DNA of 64,000 nucleotides. It comes from Pseudomonas syringae (GTDB taxonomy: Bacteria; Pseudomonadota; Gammaproteobacteria; Pseudomonadales; Pseudomonadaceae). Below the pieces are notes generated by a model. That model ran no database searches, was not told the DNA's origin, and saw nothing but the letters and a program-made list of their open reading frames with translations. Where the stretch lies: contig NZ_JPQU01000033.1 in the NCBI RefSeq assembly GCF_000737245.1, positions 1 through 64,000 of the forward strand, in the 5' to 3' direction. Position 1 is the stretch's first letter; each line of letters starts with the position of its first letter. This document shows positions 27,591 to 36,904 of the stretch, one piece after another. Made by a program: the position numbers and the translations under genes.

Positions 27591-29519
27591 ATGCTTAACC
27601 ATAATGAACTACTTCAGCCCGCGACACTTTTCCAAAGCGAGTTCCTAGTACCGCCAACAGTCGCCATCAGCCTGAATGACGAAGGACTACTCCCAATCGA
27701 CGCACTGACATCCCCCGTTACTGTCGCTTTTCCAGCGTGGGACGCCATTGCGCTGGATACCAGTTATCAACTGCTATGGGATGGTAATCCTATCGGCGAC
27801 ATCAAGCTGGTTGCAGAAGATGACAAACCGGGGGATATCCTGACCCTGGAAATACCTGTTGATGCACTTATCAATGGTGATCACAGGCTAGCCTATAGAC
27901 TGGTCAATCTGGAGAACGGCGTAATCAGCGACTCCCAAACCACCCCCATCCAAATCGACCGCACCGCCCCCGGCAACCCCCTGATCGCGCCGATCATTTT
28001 CCCCACCAGCATCCAGAACGGCCTGACCTCTGCCGAGCTGGAAGACATGGGCAATGTGCTCATGGGCTTGATCGCCAGTTACAACGACATGAAAGAAGGC
28101 GATGTGGTGCGCAGTTACTGGGGCGCTGTTGAGGGGCCGGTAGCGATTGTCGATAAAGACGACATGGGCTTGAAGCGTGTGGAATTGGAGTTTTCCCGGG
28201 AGTTTTTGGAAAGCATCGGCGATATCGAGGCGGCGGTTTACTACACGGTGACCGACCTGGCGGGCAATCTGTCGATGGACTCACAGGCGATTCAGGTCAA
28301 GCTACTGCTATTGGTGCTGCCGGAACTGCCGCTGCCAGTGGTGAAGGAGGCCAATGGCGATCTGCTGGACCCGGCAGATGCGGTCAATGGCGCGACCGTG
28401 CTGATTGGCGCAAGCGCGGAGTTGCGTAGCGGTGACCGGGTGATCGTGCAATGGAATGGTCCGCGAGGCAGCGACAGCAAAGAGAAGGTGATTACTGCTC
28501 CCGATGCGGGCAAAGACCTTGAGGTGCTGTTCTCGGCGGTGTTGGTCGACGCCAATAGCGGTCAAACCGTCAGCATCGACTATCGCCTGATCCGCGCGAA
28601 TGGCAGCGAGCAGGCCTCGGCGGCACTGGCATTGAAGATTCAGCCAGGGCTGGCGCAACTCCCCGCGCCGCAGATGGACAGCGTAGGCCCCGACGGCATT
28701 CTCATCCCATCCAACATCCCCGAATCCGGCGCAACCGTGCGGGTTCGCTATGAAGGCATGAGCAGCGGTGACCATGTCTTTGTCAGTTGGCAGGGTGCCG
28801 ACGCTTACCAGACGCCTGGCCAGGTGGTCGGCGCAGAGGTGGAGCTGTTATTCAATGTGCCAAAGGTGTTCATCAATCAGAGCATCGGTGGTTCAGCGAG
28901 TGTGACCTACACCGTGACTCGCGCAGGCACCGGGCTGGTCTCAACACCGCTGTTTTTGCAGGTTAGCCAGGGGCTGACGCTGGATCCTTCGCCAGTCACG
29001 CTCAGTGGCAAGATTTACCTGATTCCAGCTTCTCCGGAGCTGATGCCCGCGTTCCCGGCTGGCACGACGGTAAAACGCACGGCCAGCGGTGGCCAGGCGC
29101 CGTACAGCTATCGCTCCAGCAATCCTCTGGTGGCGCAGGTTGATCACGAAGGCCTGGCCTCGGTGCGCGGCAATGGGACAGCGACGATTTCCGTATCCGA
29201 CGCCACGGGCGAGACAAGGAGTTATCAGGTCATTGTGACGGGGGTGATTCATTGTGTCGGGCTGGGTAACGACAAGTTCTCGCAGACCAGTGCGGCGGCG
29301 GCGAGTCAGGGCTTACGGATTCCGTCCGCTGATGAGTTGAATCAGATCTACAACACTTACGGCAATCGCTGGCCTATGGGCAATGCTATTTACTGGTCTT
29401 CCACGGCGTTGGCGCAGAATCTGGCAGGCATGAAGTGGTATTCCACCAAGAACCTGGTCACCGGGGCGAATTTCAAGGTGTTCGAGCATAAAACTGCGCT
29501 AGGTGTCGGTATCCGCTAA
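27591..29519 (+). CDS. Multi-domain Ig-like protein with BIG2-like and lectin-like C-terminus (642 aa), function unknown
   Basis: Modules 1-4 (about residues 30-455) repeat the family pattern: YQLLWDG, GDVVRSYWGAVEG with YYTVTDLAGN, GDRVIVQWNG with YRLIRANG, and GDHVFVSWQG with YTVTRAGTG. A BIG2-like domain follows (about 460-555: SSNPLVAQVDHEGLASVRG, GTATISVSDATGE). The last 85 residues (IHCVGLGNDKF, GLRIPSADELNQIYNTYGNR, AIYWSSTA) recall the C-type-lectin-like tip of intimin/invasin proteins, though this is tentative. No signal peptide is visible (MLNHNELLQPATLFQ). It shares the ribosome-site context AGAGAACAT with the 220-aa gene and is probably co-transcribed with the 621-aa gene. Confidence 0.75.
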   Translation: MLNHNELLQPATLFQSEFLVPPTVAISLNDEGLLPIDALTSPVTVAFPAWDAIALDTSYQLLWDGNPIGDIKLVAEDDKPGDILTLEIPVDALINGDHRLAYRLVNLENGVISDSQTTPIQIDRTAPGNPLIAPIIFPTSIQNGLTSAELEDMGNVLMGLIASYNDMKEGDVVRSYWGAVEGPVAIVDKDDMGLKRVELEFSREFLESIGDIEAAVYYTVTDLAGNLSMDSQAIQVKLLLLVLPELPLPVVKEANGDLLDPADAVNGATVLIGASAELRSGDRVIVQWNGPRGSDSKEKVITAPDAGKDLEVLFSAVLVDANSGQTVSIDYRLIRANGSEQASAALALKIQPGLAQLPAPQMDSVGPDGILIPSNIPESGATVRVRYEGMSSGDHVFVSWQGADAYQTPGQVVGAEVELLFNVPKVFINQSIGGSASVTYTVTRAGTGLVSTPLFLQVSQGLTLDPSPVTLSGKIYLIPASPELMPAFPAGTTVKRTASGGQAPYSYRSSNPLVAQVDHEGLASVRGNGTATISVSDATGETRSYQVIVTGVIHCVGLGNDKFSQTSAAAASQGLRIPSADELNQIYNTYGNRWPMGNAIYWSSTALAQNLAGMKWYSTKNLVTGANFKVFEHKTALGVGIR

Positions 29520-29620
29520 ACCAGATCCCGGCATTCCAACCAAGCCGAAAAACACCAACTTTCGGGGCACCGTACCTGTCCGTGCGGCGCCCCCTCGAAT
29601 ACCCGCCAGGAGCAAGGTTC

Positions 29621-30085
29621 ATGAGCATGTCTTCCATGTCCCGCAAACAGTTGATTCAGTCACAGCCTTGCGCGGGTCATTTCCGGGCGCTGGTTACCCG
29701 GCAACCCTTGATCGTCACTTCGGTGCTGGCCCGCCTTACGATGCGCCTGGAGCTGGGCGAAGTGCCAAACCACTGGATCTGGAAAGTCATTGCCGAGGGC
29801 AAGATCGGCCAGACCCGAACCTGCATCGGCCTGTTTATCGATCAGGGTTTGCCGCTGGGTACTTACGAGATCCCGTCTGAGCCGCGGATCAAAGTGGTCT
29901 ATAACCAGACGCCGCGCTGGAAAAACATCGTCTATCACTCGGCAAATTTTCAGGCAGGCCAGCTCACGTTACTGGAGGCCGACGTGGCCTCGCGGCGGCT
30001 CAGAGGTGAGTTTGGGTTCAGTATCTCGGCCATCGATTTTGAAGTCAGCGATGGCTCGTTCGATCTGCACTGCCAGCCCTGTTAA
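29621..30085 (+). CDS. Small protein downstream of the Ig-like genes, function unknown
   Basis: This 154-aa protein is not recognised. Its predicted character is beta-rich (LGEVPNHWIWKVIAEG, RIKVVYNQTPRWKNIVYH, GEFGFSISAIDFEVSDGSFDL), with cysteines near both ends (QSQPCAG and a terminal CQPC). There is no signal peptide. GCCAGGAGCAAGG precedes the ATG at 29621; an in-frame ATG at 29582 is possible. It lies 101 bp after the 642-aa gene in the same direction, so it may belong to the same operon. Its last 4 bp overlap the end of the convergent hydrolase gene. Confidence 0.6.
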   Translation: MSMSSMSRKQLIQSQPCAGHFRALVTRQPLIVTSVLARLTMRLELGEVPNHWIWKVIAEGKIGQTRTCIGLFIDQGLPLGTYEIPSEPRIKVVYNQTPRWKNIVYHSANFQAGQLTLLEADVASRRLRGEFGFSISAIDFEVSDGSFDLHCQPC

Positions 30086-30777
30086 GCCAGCAAACCGGCA
30101 ATGCGTTGCGCGGTATCCGCCAGGCATTGGTCATAACTGATGCCTGCCGACTTCAACGGTTTCAGGTCGTGGTTAGCCGCAGGTATCCACAGGATATCGA
30201 TGGCTGATGACAGCTCGTAAGCCTCCACGGCCTCTTTATTACCCAATGCGTCACGCTCGCCCTGGACGATCAGGGTCCGGGTTTTCAGATCCGCCAGGTG
30301 CGCGACGCGAGGTTTTTCCGGTTTGCCTGCTGCGTAAAACGGATAACCCAGACACACCAGCGCATCCACTTGCAGCTCATCTGCGACCAGGCTGGCCATG
30401 CGCCCCCCCATGGATTTGCCGCCAATGGCCAGGCATCCAGTGACATGAGGTCGCACGCTGGCATACACCTGCCGCCAGCAGTCCAGCAACTGCGCCTGAG
30501 GATTGGGCGGCCGGCGCCGACCGTCAACCCGCCGCTGCGCCATGTAGGCGAACTCGAAACGCAAAACGTTGATGCCTTGATCCGCAAGGCGTGCCGCCAT
30601 GTCGTTCATGAAGTCGCTGTCCATGGGCGCGCCTGCCCCATGGGCCAAAATCAAAGTCGCCACCTTGTCTTGCCGGCCGCCGAGTGCCTGATTCCATAGC
30701 CAGCCGTTGTCCTGCGCCAGCTTGTCCAGGTCCGCCCATTGATCCCCGTCAATACCGACTTGTCGCCCATTGCTCAT
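30082..30777 (-). CDS. Alpha/beta hydrolase of the KANL3/Tex30 type
   Basis: This 231-aa cytoplasmic protein has the alpha/beta-hydrolase landmarks: oxyanion region LILAHGAGAPMDSDF, nucleophile elbow GGKSMGGRMAS (Ser about 118), acid region LIVQGERDALGNKE and catalytic His in ANHDLKPLK. Members are small esterase- or dienelactone-hydrolase-like enzymes of unknown substrate. The gene marks the right border of the Ig-like island and is divergent from ccoN1. Confidence 0.85.
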   Translation of the reverse strand: MSNGRQVGIDGDQWADLDKLAQDNGWLWNQALGGRQDKVATLILAHGAGAPMDSDFMNDMAARLADQGINVLRFEFAYMAQRRVDGRRRPPNPQAQLLDCWRQVYASVRPHVTGCLAIGGKSMGGRMASLVADELQVDALVCLGYPFYAAGKPEKPRVAHLADLKTRTLIVQGERDALGNKEAVEAYELSSAIDILWIPAANHDLKPLKSAGISYDQCLADTAQRIAGLLA

Positions 30778-30867
30778 GCTTGCCTCGCTTCTGATGAGTC
30801 TGCCAATAACCCGGCGCTAAACCTGCGCGTAACGCCCCGACCTAGCCTGGATGGGAAATATAACTAA

Positions 30868-32292
30868 ATGAACACCACTAACAGCACCGCCTACAACTAT
30901 CAGGTGGTCCGCCAGTTCGTCATTATGACGGTGATCTGGGGGATTGTCGGGATGGGACTCGGCGTCTTCATCGCCGCCCAACTGGTCTGGCCTGAACTCA
31001 ACTTCGATTTACCCTGGACGAGCTTTGGTCGCTTGCGTCCGCTGCACACCAACGCGGTGATTTTCGCGTTTGGTGGCTGTGCGCTGTTTGCCAGCTCTTA
31101 TTACTCGGTGCAGCGCACCTGCCAGACCACCCTGTTCCTGCCGAAACTGGCGGCGTTCACGTTCTGGGGCTGGCAACTGGTCATCCTCCTGGCAGCGATT
31201 ACCTTGCCACTGGGTTACACCAGCTCCAAGGAATACGCCGAGCTGGAATGGCCGATCGACATCCTGATTACTGTGGTCTGGGTGGCCTACGCGATCGTGT
31301 TCTTCGGCACCCTCGCCAAGCGCACGACCAAGCATATCTACGTCGGCAACTGGTTCTTCGGTGCGTTCATCCTCACTGTGGCCGTGCTGCACATCGTGAA
31401 CAACCTGGAATTGCCGGTCAGCCTGACCAAGTCCTACTCGATCTATTCAGGCGCGACCGATGCCATGGTTCAGTGGTGGTACGGGCACAACGCGGTAGGT
31501 TTCTTCCTGACCGCAGGCTTCCTGGGGATGATGTATTACTTCGTGCCAAAACAGGCCGAACGTCCGGTGTATTCCTATCGGCTGTCCATCGTGCACTTCT
31601 GGGCGCTGATCACCCTGTACATCTGGGCTGGCCCTCACCACCTGCACTACACCGCGCTGCCCGACTGGGCGCAGTCACTGGGCATGGTGATGTCGCTGAT
31701 TCTGCTGGCGCCAAGCTGGGGTGGCATGATCAACGGCATGATGACCCTGTCGGGTGCCTGGCATAAGTTACGCAGCGACCCGATCCTGCGCTTTCTGGTG
31801 GTGTCGCTGGCGTTCTACGGCATGTCGACTTTTGAAGGTCCGATGATGGCGATCAAGACCGTCAACGCCCTCTCCCACTACACCGACTGGACCATCGGCC
31901 ACGTGCACGCCGGTGCGTTGGGCTGGGTCGCGATGATCTCCATCGGGGCCCTGTACCACATGATCCCGAAAGTCTTCGGCCGGCCACAGATGCACAGCAT
32001 CGGCCTGATCAACGCGCACTTCTGGCTGGCAACCATCGGCACTGTCTTGTACATCGCCTCGATGTGGGTCAACGGCATCACCCAGGGCCTGATGTGGCGC
32101 GCAGTCAATGAAGACGGCACCTTGACCTACTCCTTCGTCGAAACCCTGGTGGCCAGCCATCCAGGCTTCATCGTGCGACTGGCGGGTGGCTCGATCTTCC
32201 TCTTCGGCATGTTGCTGATGGCTTACAACACTTGGCGCACCGTGCAGGCTTCAAACCCTGTGGACGCTGCTGCCGCCGCGCAGATGGCCTGA
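30868..32292 (+). CDS. ccoN1: cbb3-type cytochrome c oxidase subunit I, copy 1
   Basis: Catalytic haem-copper subunit of the high-affinity terminal oxidase: 474 aa, 12 transmembrane helices. Haem b, haem b3 and CuB histidines are visible in [52 protein letters not shown] and [14 protein letters not shown]; the cbb3-specific Tyr lies in the YGHNAVGF region. First gene of ccoN1O1Q1P1. No Anr box is seen in the 90 bp upstream, which fits the known constitutive expression of cco1 in Pseudomonas. Very similar to ccoN2 downstream. Confidence 0.95.
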   Translation: MNTTNSTAYNYQVVRQFVIMTVIWGIVGMGLGVFIAAQLVWPELNFDLPWTSFGRLRPLHTNAVIFAFGGCALFASSYYSVQRTCQTTLFLPKLAAFTFWGWQLVILLAAITLPLGYTSSKEYAELEWPIDILITVVWVAYAIVFFGTLAKRTTKHIYVGNWFFGAFILTVAVLHIVNNLELPVSLTKSYSIYSGATDAMVQWWYGHNAVGFFLTAGFLGMMYYFVPKQAERPVYSYRLSIVHFWALITLYIWAGPHHLHYTALPDWAQSLGMVMSLILLAPSWGGMINGMMTLSGAWHKLRSDPILRFLVVSLAFYGMSTFEGPMMAIKTVNALSHYTDWTIGHVHAGALGWVAMISIGALYHMIPKVFGRPQMHSIGLINAHFWLATIGTVLYIASMWVNGITQGLMWRAVNEDGTLTYSFVETLVASHPGFIVRLAGGSIFLFGMLLMAYNTWRTVQASNPVDAAAAAQMA

Positions 32293-32302
32293 GGAGCTCG
32301 CC

Positions 32303-32911
32303 ATGAAACATGAAGTCATCGAGAAAAACGTCGGCCTGCTGATGATCCTGATGGTTCTGGCCGTCAGCATCGGCGGCCTGACGCAGATCGTCCCGCTGTT
32401 CTTTCAGGACGTGACCAACAAGCCGGTAGAAGGCATGAAGCCTTACACCGCGCTGCAACTGGAAGGTCGCGACATCTATATCCGTGAAGGTTGCGTCGGT
32501 TGCCATTCGCAGATGATTCGTCCATTCCGCGCTGAAACCGAACGCTACGGTCACTATTCGGTGGCGGGCGAAAGCGTCTGGGATCACCCGTTCCTGTGGG
32601 GTTCCAAACGTACCGGTCCGGACCTGGCCCGGGTCGGCGCACGCTATTCGGATGACTGGCACCGCGCGCACTTGTACAACCCGCGCAACGTCGTGCCCGA
32701 ATCGAAAATGCCGGCTTACCCCTGGTTGGTCACCCAGCCTGTGGACAGCAGCCACACCGAAACCAAGATCAAGGCGATGCGCACTTTCGGTGTGCCGTAC
32801 ACCGACGCGGATGTCAGCGGCGCGGTCGCTTCCCTCAAAGGCAAGACCGAGATGGACGCGCTGGTGGCCTACCTGCAAGTGCTCGGCACTGCCATCAAGA
32901 GCAAGAGGTGA
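32303..32911 (+). CDS. ccoO1: cbb3 oxidase subunit II (mono-haem cytochrome c), copy 1
   Basis: Membrane-anchored cytochrome c (202 aa) that passes electrons to CcoN. The N-terminal anchor ([25 protein letters not shown]) is followed by one haem c site, [11 protein letters not shown] (about residues 64-74). The axial Met is probably in ESKMPAYPW. It starts 10 bp after ccoN1 with GAGGAGCTC as ribosome site. Confidence 0.95.
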   Translation: MKHEVIEKNVGLLMILMVLAVSIGGLTQIVPLFFQDVTNKPVEGMKPYTALQLEGRDIYIREGCVGCHSQMIRPFRAETERYGHYSVAGESVWDHPFLWGSKRTGPDLARVGARYSDDWHRAHLYNPRNVVPESKMPAYPWLVTQPVDSSHTETKIKAMRTFGVPYTDADVSGAVASLKGKTEMDALVAYLQVLGTAIKSKR

Positions 32912-32914
32912 GCC

Positions 32915-33133
32915 ATGGATATTCAGGATCTACGCGGCCTCGGCACGCTGGTGGTAGCCATCGCATTCATCGGTCTGTCGCTGTGGGTATTCAGCAGCAA
33001 GCGTAACGCTGAGTTTGCCGAAGCCCGCCTGGCGCCATTCGCCGACGAACCGTTGCCCGCTCCCGCCAAAGAGCAGCTTCAAAATAAGCTCCATCAAGAA
33101 GAACAGCCTGCTGTACGGAGTAACCAGCCATGA
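32915..33133 (+). CDS. ccoQ1: cbb3 oxidase subunit IV, copy 1
   Basis: Small single-span protein (72 aa): a transmembrane helix ([16 protein letters not shown]) then the typical [20 protein letters not shown] and a charged tail. CcoQ stabilises the complex during assembly. It begins 3 bp after ccoO1 and overlaps ccoP1 by 4 bp. Confidence 0.93.
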   Translation: MDIQDLRGLGTLVVAIAFIGLSLWVFSSKRNAEFAEARLAPFADEPLPAPAKEQLQNKLHQEEQPAVRSNQP

Positions 33134-34080
33134 CCACTTTCTGGAGCACCTATATTTGCGTGCTGACCATCGGCAGCCTGATCGGCCTGACCTGGCTGTT
33201 GGTCGGCACACGCAAAGGCGAAACCAAAGGCAGCACCGACCAGACCATGGGTCACAGCTTCGATGGCATCGAGGAATATGACAATCCGCTGCCCAAATGG
33301 TGGTTCATGCTATTTGCCGGCACCCTGGTGTTCGCCGTGGGTTACCTGATCCTTTACCCGGGACTGGGCAATTGGAAAGGGGTTCTGCCTGGCTATGAGA
33401 ACGGCTGGACCGGCGTCAATGAATGGCAGAAGGAAATGGACAAGGCGGATGCTCGTTTTGGTCCGATCTTCGCCAAATTCGCGGCGATGCCGGTGGAAGA
33501 TGTCGCTCGTGATCCACAAGCGTTGAAAATGGGCGGCCGGTTGTTCGCCTCCAATTGCTCGGTGTGTCACGGCTCCGACGCCAAAGGCGCTTATGGCTTT
33601 CCGAACCTGACCGACAGCAACTGGCGCTGGGGCGGCAATGCCGAAACCATCAAGACCACCATCATGGGCGGCCGGATGGCGGCGATGCCGGGCTGGGGCA
33701 CGATCATCGGCGAAGAAGGCGTGAAAAACGTCGCCGCTTACGTGCGTCATTCCCTCGCCGGGCTGCCATTGCCTGCCGATGACAACGCCGATCTGGCCGC
33801 CGGACAGCAAGTGTTCAGCTCCACCTGTGTAGCCTGTCATGGCGCAACGGGTAAAGGCACCGAAGCAATGGGCGCTCCAAACCTCACACAGCCGGGCGGT
33901 TTCATCTACGGCACCAGCCTGGCGCAGTTGCAGCAGACCATTCGTCTTGGTCGCCAAGGTCATATGCCTGCTCAGGCCGATTTATTGGGCAATGACAAAG
34001 TACAGTTGCTGGCCGCTTATGTTTACAGCCTGTCGAAGGGTCCTGATCAACTCGTCGACAACAGCAAAGCCGCGCAGTAA
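33130..34080 (+). CDS. ccoP1: cbb3 oxidase subunit III (di-haem cytochrome c), copy 1
   Basis: Membrane-bound di-haem cytochrome c (316 aa), the electron entry subunit. Two transmembrane segments come first (about residues 5-25 and 55-80). The haem c sites are [13 protein letters not shown] and [13 protein letters not shown]; axial Met residues are in MAAMPGWG and GHMPAQ. The conserved [17 protein letters not shown] precedes the second helix. It is followed by a hairpin at 34132-34154. Confidence 0.95.
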   Translation: MTTFWSTYICVLTIGSLIGLTWLLVGTRKGETKGSTDQTMGHSFDGIEEYDNPLPKWWFMLFAGTLVFAVGYLILYPGLGNWKGVLPGYENGWTGVNEWQKEMDKADARFGPIFAKFAAMPVEDVARDPQALKMGGRLFASNCSVCHGSDAKGAYGFPNLTDSNWRWGGNAETIKTTIMGGRMAAMPGWGTIIGEEGVKNVAAYVRHSLAGLPLPADDNADLAAGQQVFSSTCVACHGATGKGTEAMGAPNLTQPGGFIYGTSLAQLQQTIRLGRQGHMPAQADLLGNDKVQLLAAYVYSLSKGPDQLVDNSKAAQ

Positions 34081-34131
34081 CAGCCAAGCCGTTTTGAGCA
34101 ACACCGAGCATCACTGTGGACCCCTTCAACC

Positions 34132-34160
34132 CCGCACCCTGCAACAGGGTGCGGTGGTCC
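34132..34160 (+). terminator. Probable terminator of ccoNOQP-1
   Basis: Perfect 10-bp stem CCGCACCCTG / CAGGGTGCGG with loop CAA, 51 bp after ccoP1. The following sequence is only partly T-rich (TGGTCCCTTTT), so strength is uncertain. Confidence 0.65.
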
Positions 34161-34659
34161 CTTTTCCTCCAATAAAACGAAATTAACTGACCTGGAGTGC
34201 GATCTCCTGTGGGAGCGGTGCTTGCCCGCGATAAGGCCGCCGCAGATATCAGGCCTATCGTGTTGATCTTCATCGAGGGCAAGCACCGCTCCCACACGGG
34301 GTACCGCGTCAACTTCACAACCCACCCGACCAAAGCGCAACACCGTCCTTTCCTCACCGGACTTTCACGACTAAGCTTGCCCGTTAGTGGACTGGCGATG
34401 GCAGGCCACAGGCCAAGTGAAAGGAAAGTGCCCGACATGTGTGCTGAGCAGATTCTCGCCCGGATTCTCGCTCGATCCCCAGCAAAATGTCCGCCACTCA
34501 CGCGCCCTATCACACGTCCTGTTCCCTCCAATATTTTTCTGTCCACCCGGACAGGTTTTTCCTTTACGCTTGGCGTCGGAATTTGCCTGGAACGACCGCA
34601 GAGCATGCCTGCGCGCGGTTTTCATACTCTAATAAATATTCAAACCGTGGAACCTGACA
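34161..34659. promoter_or_regulatory. Leader region of ccoNOQP-2
   Basis: About 500 bp without a supported gene. It contains a REPIN (34208-34296) whose centre includes TTGAT-CTTC-ATCGA (34263-34276), a 9-of-10 match to the Anr consensus but 384 bp before ccoN2. A CTGTCC / GGACAG hairpin with GTTTTT lies at 34539-34560. No nearer Anr box was found. GGAACCTGACA precedes the ccoN2 ATG. Confidence 0.5.
34208..34296. repeat. REPIN (GGTGCTTGCCCGCGAT type)
   Basis: The left arm TGTGGGAGCGGTGCTTGCCC pairs with GGGCAAGCACCGCTCCCACA; the right inner part is degenerate (ATCGAGGGC instead of ATCGCGGGC). Confidence 0.85.
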
Positions 34660-36102
34660 ATGAGCACAGCAATCGGTCCGACCGCTTATAACTATAAGGT
34701 GGTTCGCCAGTTCGCCATCATGACGGTGGTCTGGGGCATCCTCGGCATGGGTCTTGGCGTTTTCATCGCCGCGCAACTGGTGTGGCCTGACCTGAATATG
34801 GGTCTGGAATGGACAACATTCGGTCGATTGCGACCGCTGCACACCAATCTGGTGATTTTCGCCTTTGGTGGCTGTGCCTTGTTCGGGACTTCGTATTACG
34901 TGGTGCAGCGCACTTGTCAGACCCGACTGATCTCCGACGGTATGGCGGCGTTCACATTCTGGGGCTGGCAGGCGGTGATTCTCAGCGCGGTGATTACGCT
35001 GCCGCTGGGTTACACCACCACCAAGGAATACGCTGAGCTGGAATGGCCGATCGCTATTTTGCTGGCGATAGTCTGGGTCACTTACGGCGCAGTGTTCTTC
35101 GGCACCATCGTCAAACGCAAAACCAAACACATCTATGTCGGCAACTGGTTCTACGGCGCATTCATCGTCGTCACCGCCATGCTGCACATCGTCAATCACA
35201 TGTCGCTGCCGGTCAGCCTGTTCAAATCCTACTCGGCCTATTCCGGTGCCACTGACGCGATGATCCAGTGGTGGTATGGCCATAACGCGGTGGGCTTTTT
35301 CCTGACCACGGGCTTTCTGGGCATGATGTATTACTTTGTGCCCAAGCAGGCCGAGCGGCCGATTTACTCCTACCGGTTGTCCATCGTGCACTTCTGGGCG
35401 CTGATCACCCTGTACATCTGGGCCGGCCCGCACCATTTGCACTACACCGCCCTCCCCGACTGGGCGCAATCGTTGGGTATGGTGATGTCTATCATTCTGC
35501 TGGCACCGAGCTGGGGCGGCATGATCAACGGCATGATGACCCTGTCCGGGGCCTGGCATAAATTGCGCACCGACCCGATCCTGCGGTTCCTGGTGGTTTC
35601 TCTGGCGTTTTACGGCATGTCGACCTTCGAAGGCCCGATGATGGCGATCAAGACGGTCAACTCCCTGTCGCACTACACCGACTGGACCATCGGCCATGTG
35701 CACGCAGGAGCCTTGGGCTGGGTGGCGATGATCTCCATCGGCGCGGTGTATCACATGATCCCGAAAGTCTTCGGTCGGCCCCAGATGCACAGCATCGGCC
35801 TGATCAACGCGCACTTCTGGCTGGCGACCATCGGCACCGTTCTGTATATCGCATCCATGTGGGTCAACGGCATTACTCAAGGCCTGATGTGGCGTGCAAT
35901 CAATGATGACGGCACCCTGACTTACTCTTTTGTTGAAGCCCTGCAAGCCAGCCATCCGGGTTACATCGTGCGCATGGTCGGCGGCGCATTCTTCGCCAGC
36001 GGCATGCTGTTCATGGCTTACAACGTATGGCGCACCGTGCGCGCTTCGGACCCTGTAGAAGCTGAGGCCGCTGCCCAGATCGCTACCGTTGGAGCTCACT
36101 GA
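34660..36102 (+). CDS. ccoN2: cbb3-type cytochrome c oxidase subunit I, copy 2
   Basis: This 480-aa paralogue of CcoN1 has the same ligand motifs ([64 protein letters not shown]). Differences are concentrated in helices near residues 85-130 and in the C-terminal tail. The stop codon overlaps the ccoO2 start by 1 bp. In P. aeruginosa the second operon is the Anr-induced, low-oxygen one; here the Anr site is not obvious. Confidence 0.95.
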   Translation: MSTAIGPTAYNYKVVRQFAIMTVVWGILGMGLGVFIAAQLVWPDLNMGLEWTTFGRLRPLHTNLVIFAFGGCALFGTSYYVVQRTCQTRLISDGMAAFTFWGWQAVILSAVITLPLGYTTTKEYAELEWPIAILLAIVWVTYGAVFFGTIVKRKTKHIYVGNWFYGAFIVVTAMLHIVNHMSLPVSLFKSYSAYSGATDAMIQWWYGHNAVGFFLTTGFLGMMYYFVPKQAERPIYSYRLSIVHFWALITLYIWAGPHHLHYTALPDWAQSLGMVMSIILLAPSWGGMINGMMTLSGAWHKLRTDPILRFLVVSLAFYGMSTFEGPMMAIKTVNSLSHYTDWTIGHVHAGALGWVAMISIGAVYHMIPKVFGRPQMHSIGLINAHFWLATIGTVLYIASMWVNGITQGLMWRAINDDGTLTYSFVEALQASHPGYIVRMVGGAFFASGMLFMAYNVWRTVRASDPVEAEAAAQIATVGAH

Positions 36103-36710
36103 TGAAGCATGAAGTCCTTGAGAAGAATATTGGCCTGCTGGCCTTCTTCATGGTCATTGCCGTGAGCGTCGGCGGCCTGACTCAGATCATCCCGCTGTTT
36201 TTTCAGGACGTGACCAACAAGCCGGTTGAAGGCATGAAGCCACGCACTGCGCTGGAACTCGAAGGCCGCGACGTGTACATCGCCAACGGCTGCGTGGGTT
36301 GCCATTCGCAGATGATCCGCCCGTTCCGCGCTGAAACCGAACGTTACGGCCACTACTCGGTAGCCGGGGAAAGCGTCTGGGATCACCCGTTCCTGTGGGG
36401 TTCCAAGCGCACCGGACCGGACCTGGCCCGGGTCGGCGGCCGCTATTCCGATGACTGGCACCGCGCGCACTTGTACAACCCGCGCAACGTCGTGCCGGAG
36501 TCAAAAATGCCGGCTTACCCGTTCCTGGTCGAGAAGCGACTAGACGGTAAAGAGACCGCGAAAAAAATGCAGGTCTTGCGCACCCTCGGCACGCCTTACA
36601 CCGACGAAGACATCGCCGGTGCGCAGGATGCAGTCAAGGGCAAGACTGAAATGGATGCACTGGTGGCCTATCTGCAAGGCCTTGGCACCATCATCAAAAG
36701 CAAACGGTGA
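36102..36710 (+). CDS. ccoO2: cbb3 oxidase subunit II, copy 2
   Basis: This 202-aa paralogue of CcoO1 has an N-terminal anchor and one haem c motif, [11 protein letters not shown], with ESKMPAYPF as likely axial Met region. It differs from copy 1 mainly around [20 protein letters not shown]. It is translationally coupled to ccoN2. Confidence 0.95.
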   Translation: MKHEVLEKNIGLLAFFMVIAVSVGGLTQIIPLFFQDVTNKPVEGMKPRTALELEGRDVYIANGCVGCHSQMIRPFRAETERYGHYSVAGESVWDHPFLWGSKRTGPDLARVGGRYSDDWHRAHLYNPRNVVPESKMPAYPFLVEKRLDGKETAKKMQVLRTLGTPYTDEDIAGAQDAVKGKTEMDALVAYLQGLGTIIKSKR

Positions 36711-36715
36711 TCTTG

Positions 36716-36904
36716 ATGGATATCGGGATGATTCGTGGCCTTGGCACCCTGGTGGTGATGGTGGCCTTTATCGGTCTGGCGCTCTGGGTGTTCAGTCCGC
36801 GGCGCAAGTCAGAATTTGACGACGCAACCCTGCTGCCCTTCGCGGACGATCCGGAAGCCATCAAAAAGGTCGAGCAAGAACAAGCGTCCAGGAGCAGGAA
36901 ATGA
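36716..36904 (+). CDS. ccoQ2: cbb3 oxidase subunit IV, copy 2
   Basis: Single-span 62-aa protein ([17 protein letters not shown], then [19 protein letters not shown]). ATG 36716 is chosen because it aligns with the [10 protein letters not shown] start of CcoQ1; a GTG at 36707 is the alternative. It overlaps ccoP2 by 4 bp. Confidence 0.9.
   Translation: MDIGMIRGLGTLVVMVAFIGLALWVFSPRRKSEFDDATLLPFADDPEAIKKVEQEQASRSRK

Noticed and set aside
30778..30867. An Anr box before ccoN1
   Set aside because: No TTGAT/ATCAA pair with a 4-bp spacer is present in the gap, which fits constitutive expression of the first cbb3 operon.
34564..36099. A 511-codon open frame on the minus strand across ccoN2
   Set aside because: It lies exactly antisense to ccoN2, and similar antisense frames occur over ccoN1 and acnA. 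High-GC codon bias removes stops in that frame; the translation is His/Arg/Asp-rich without domains.
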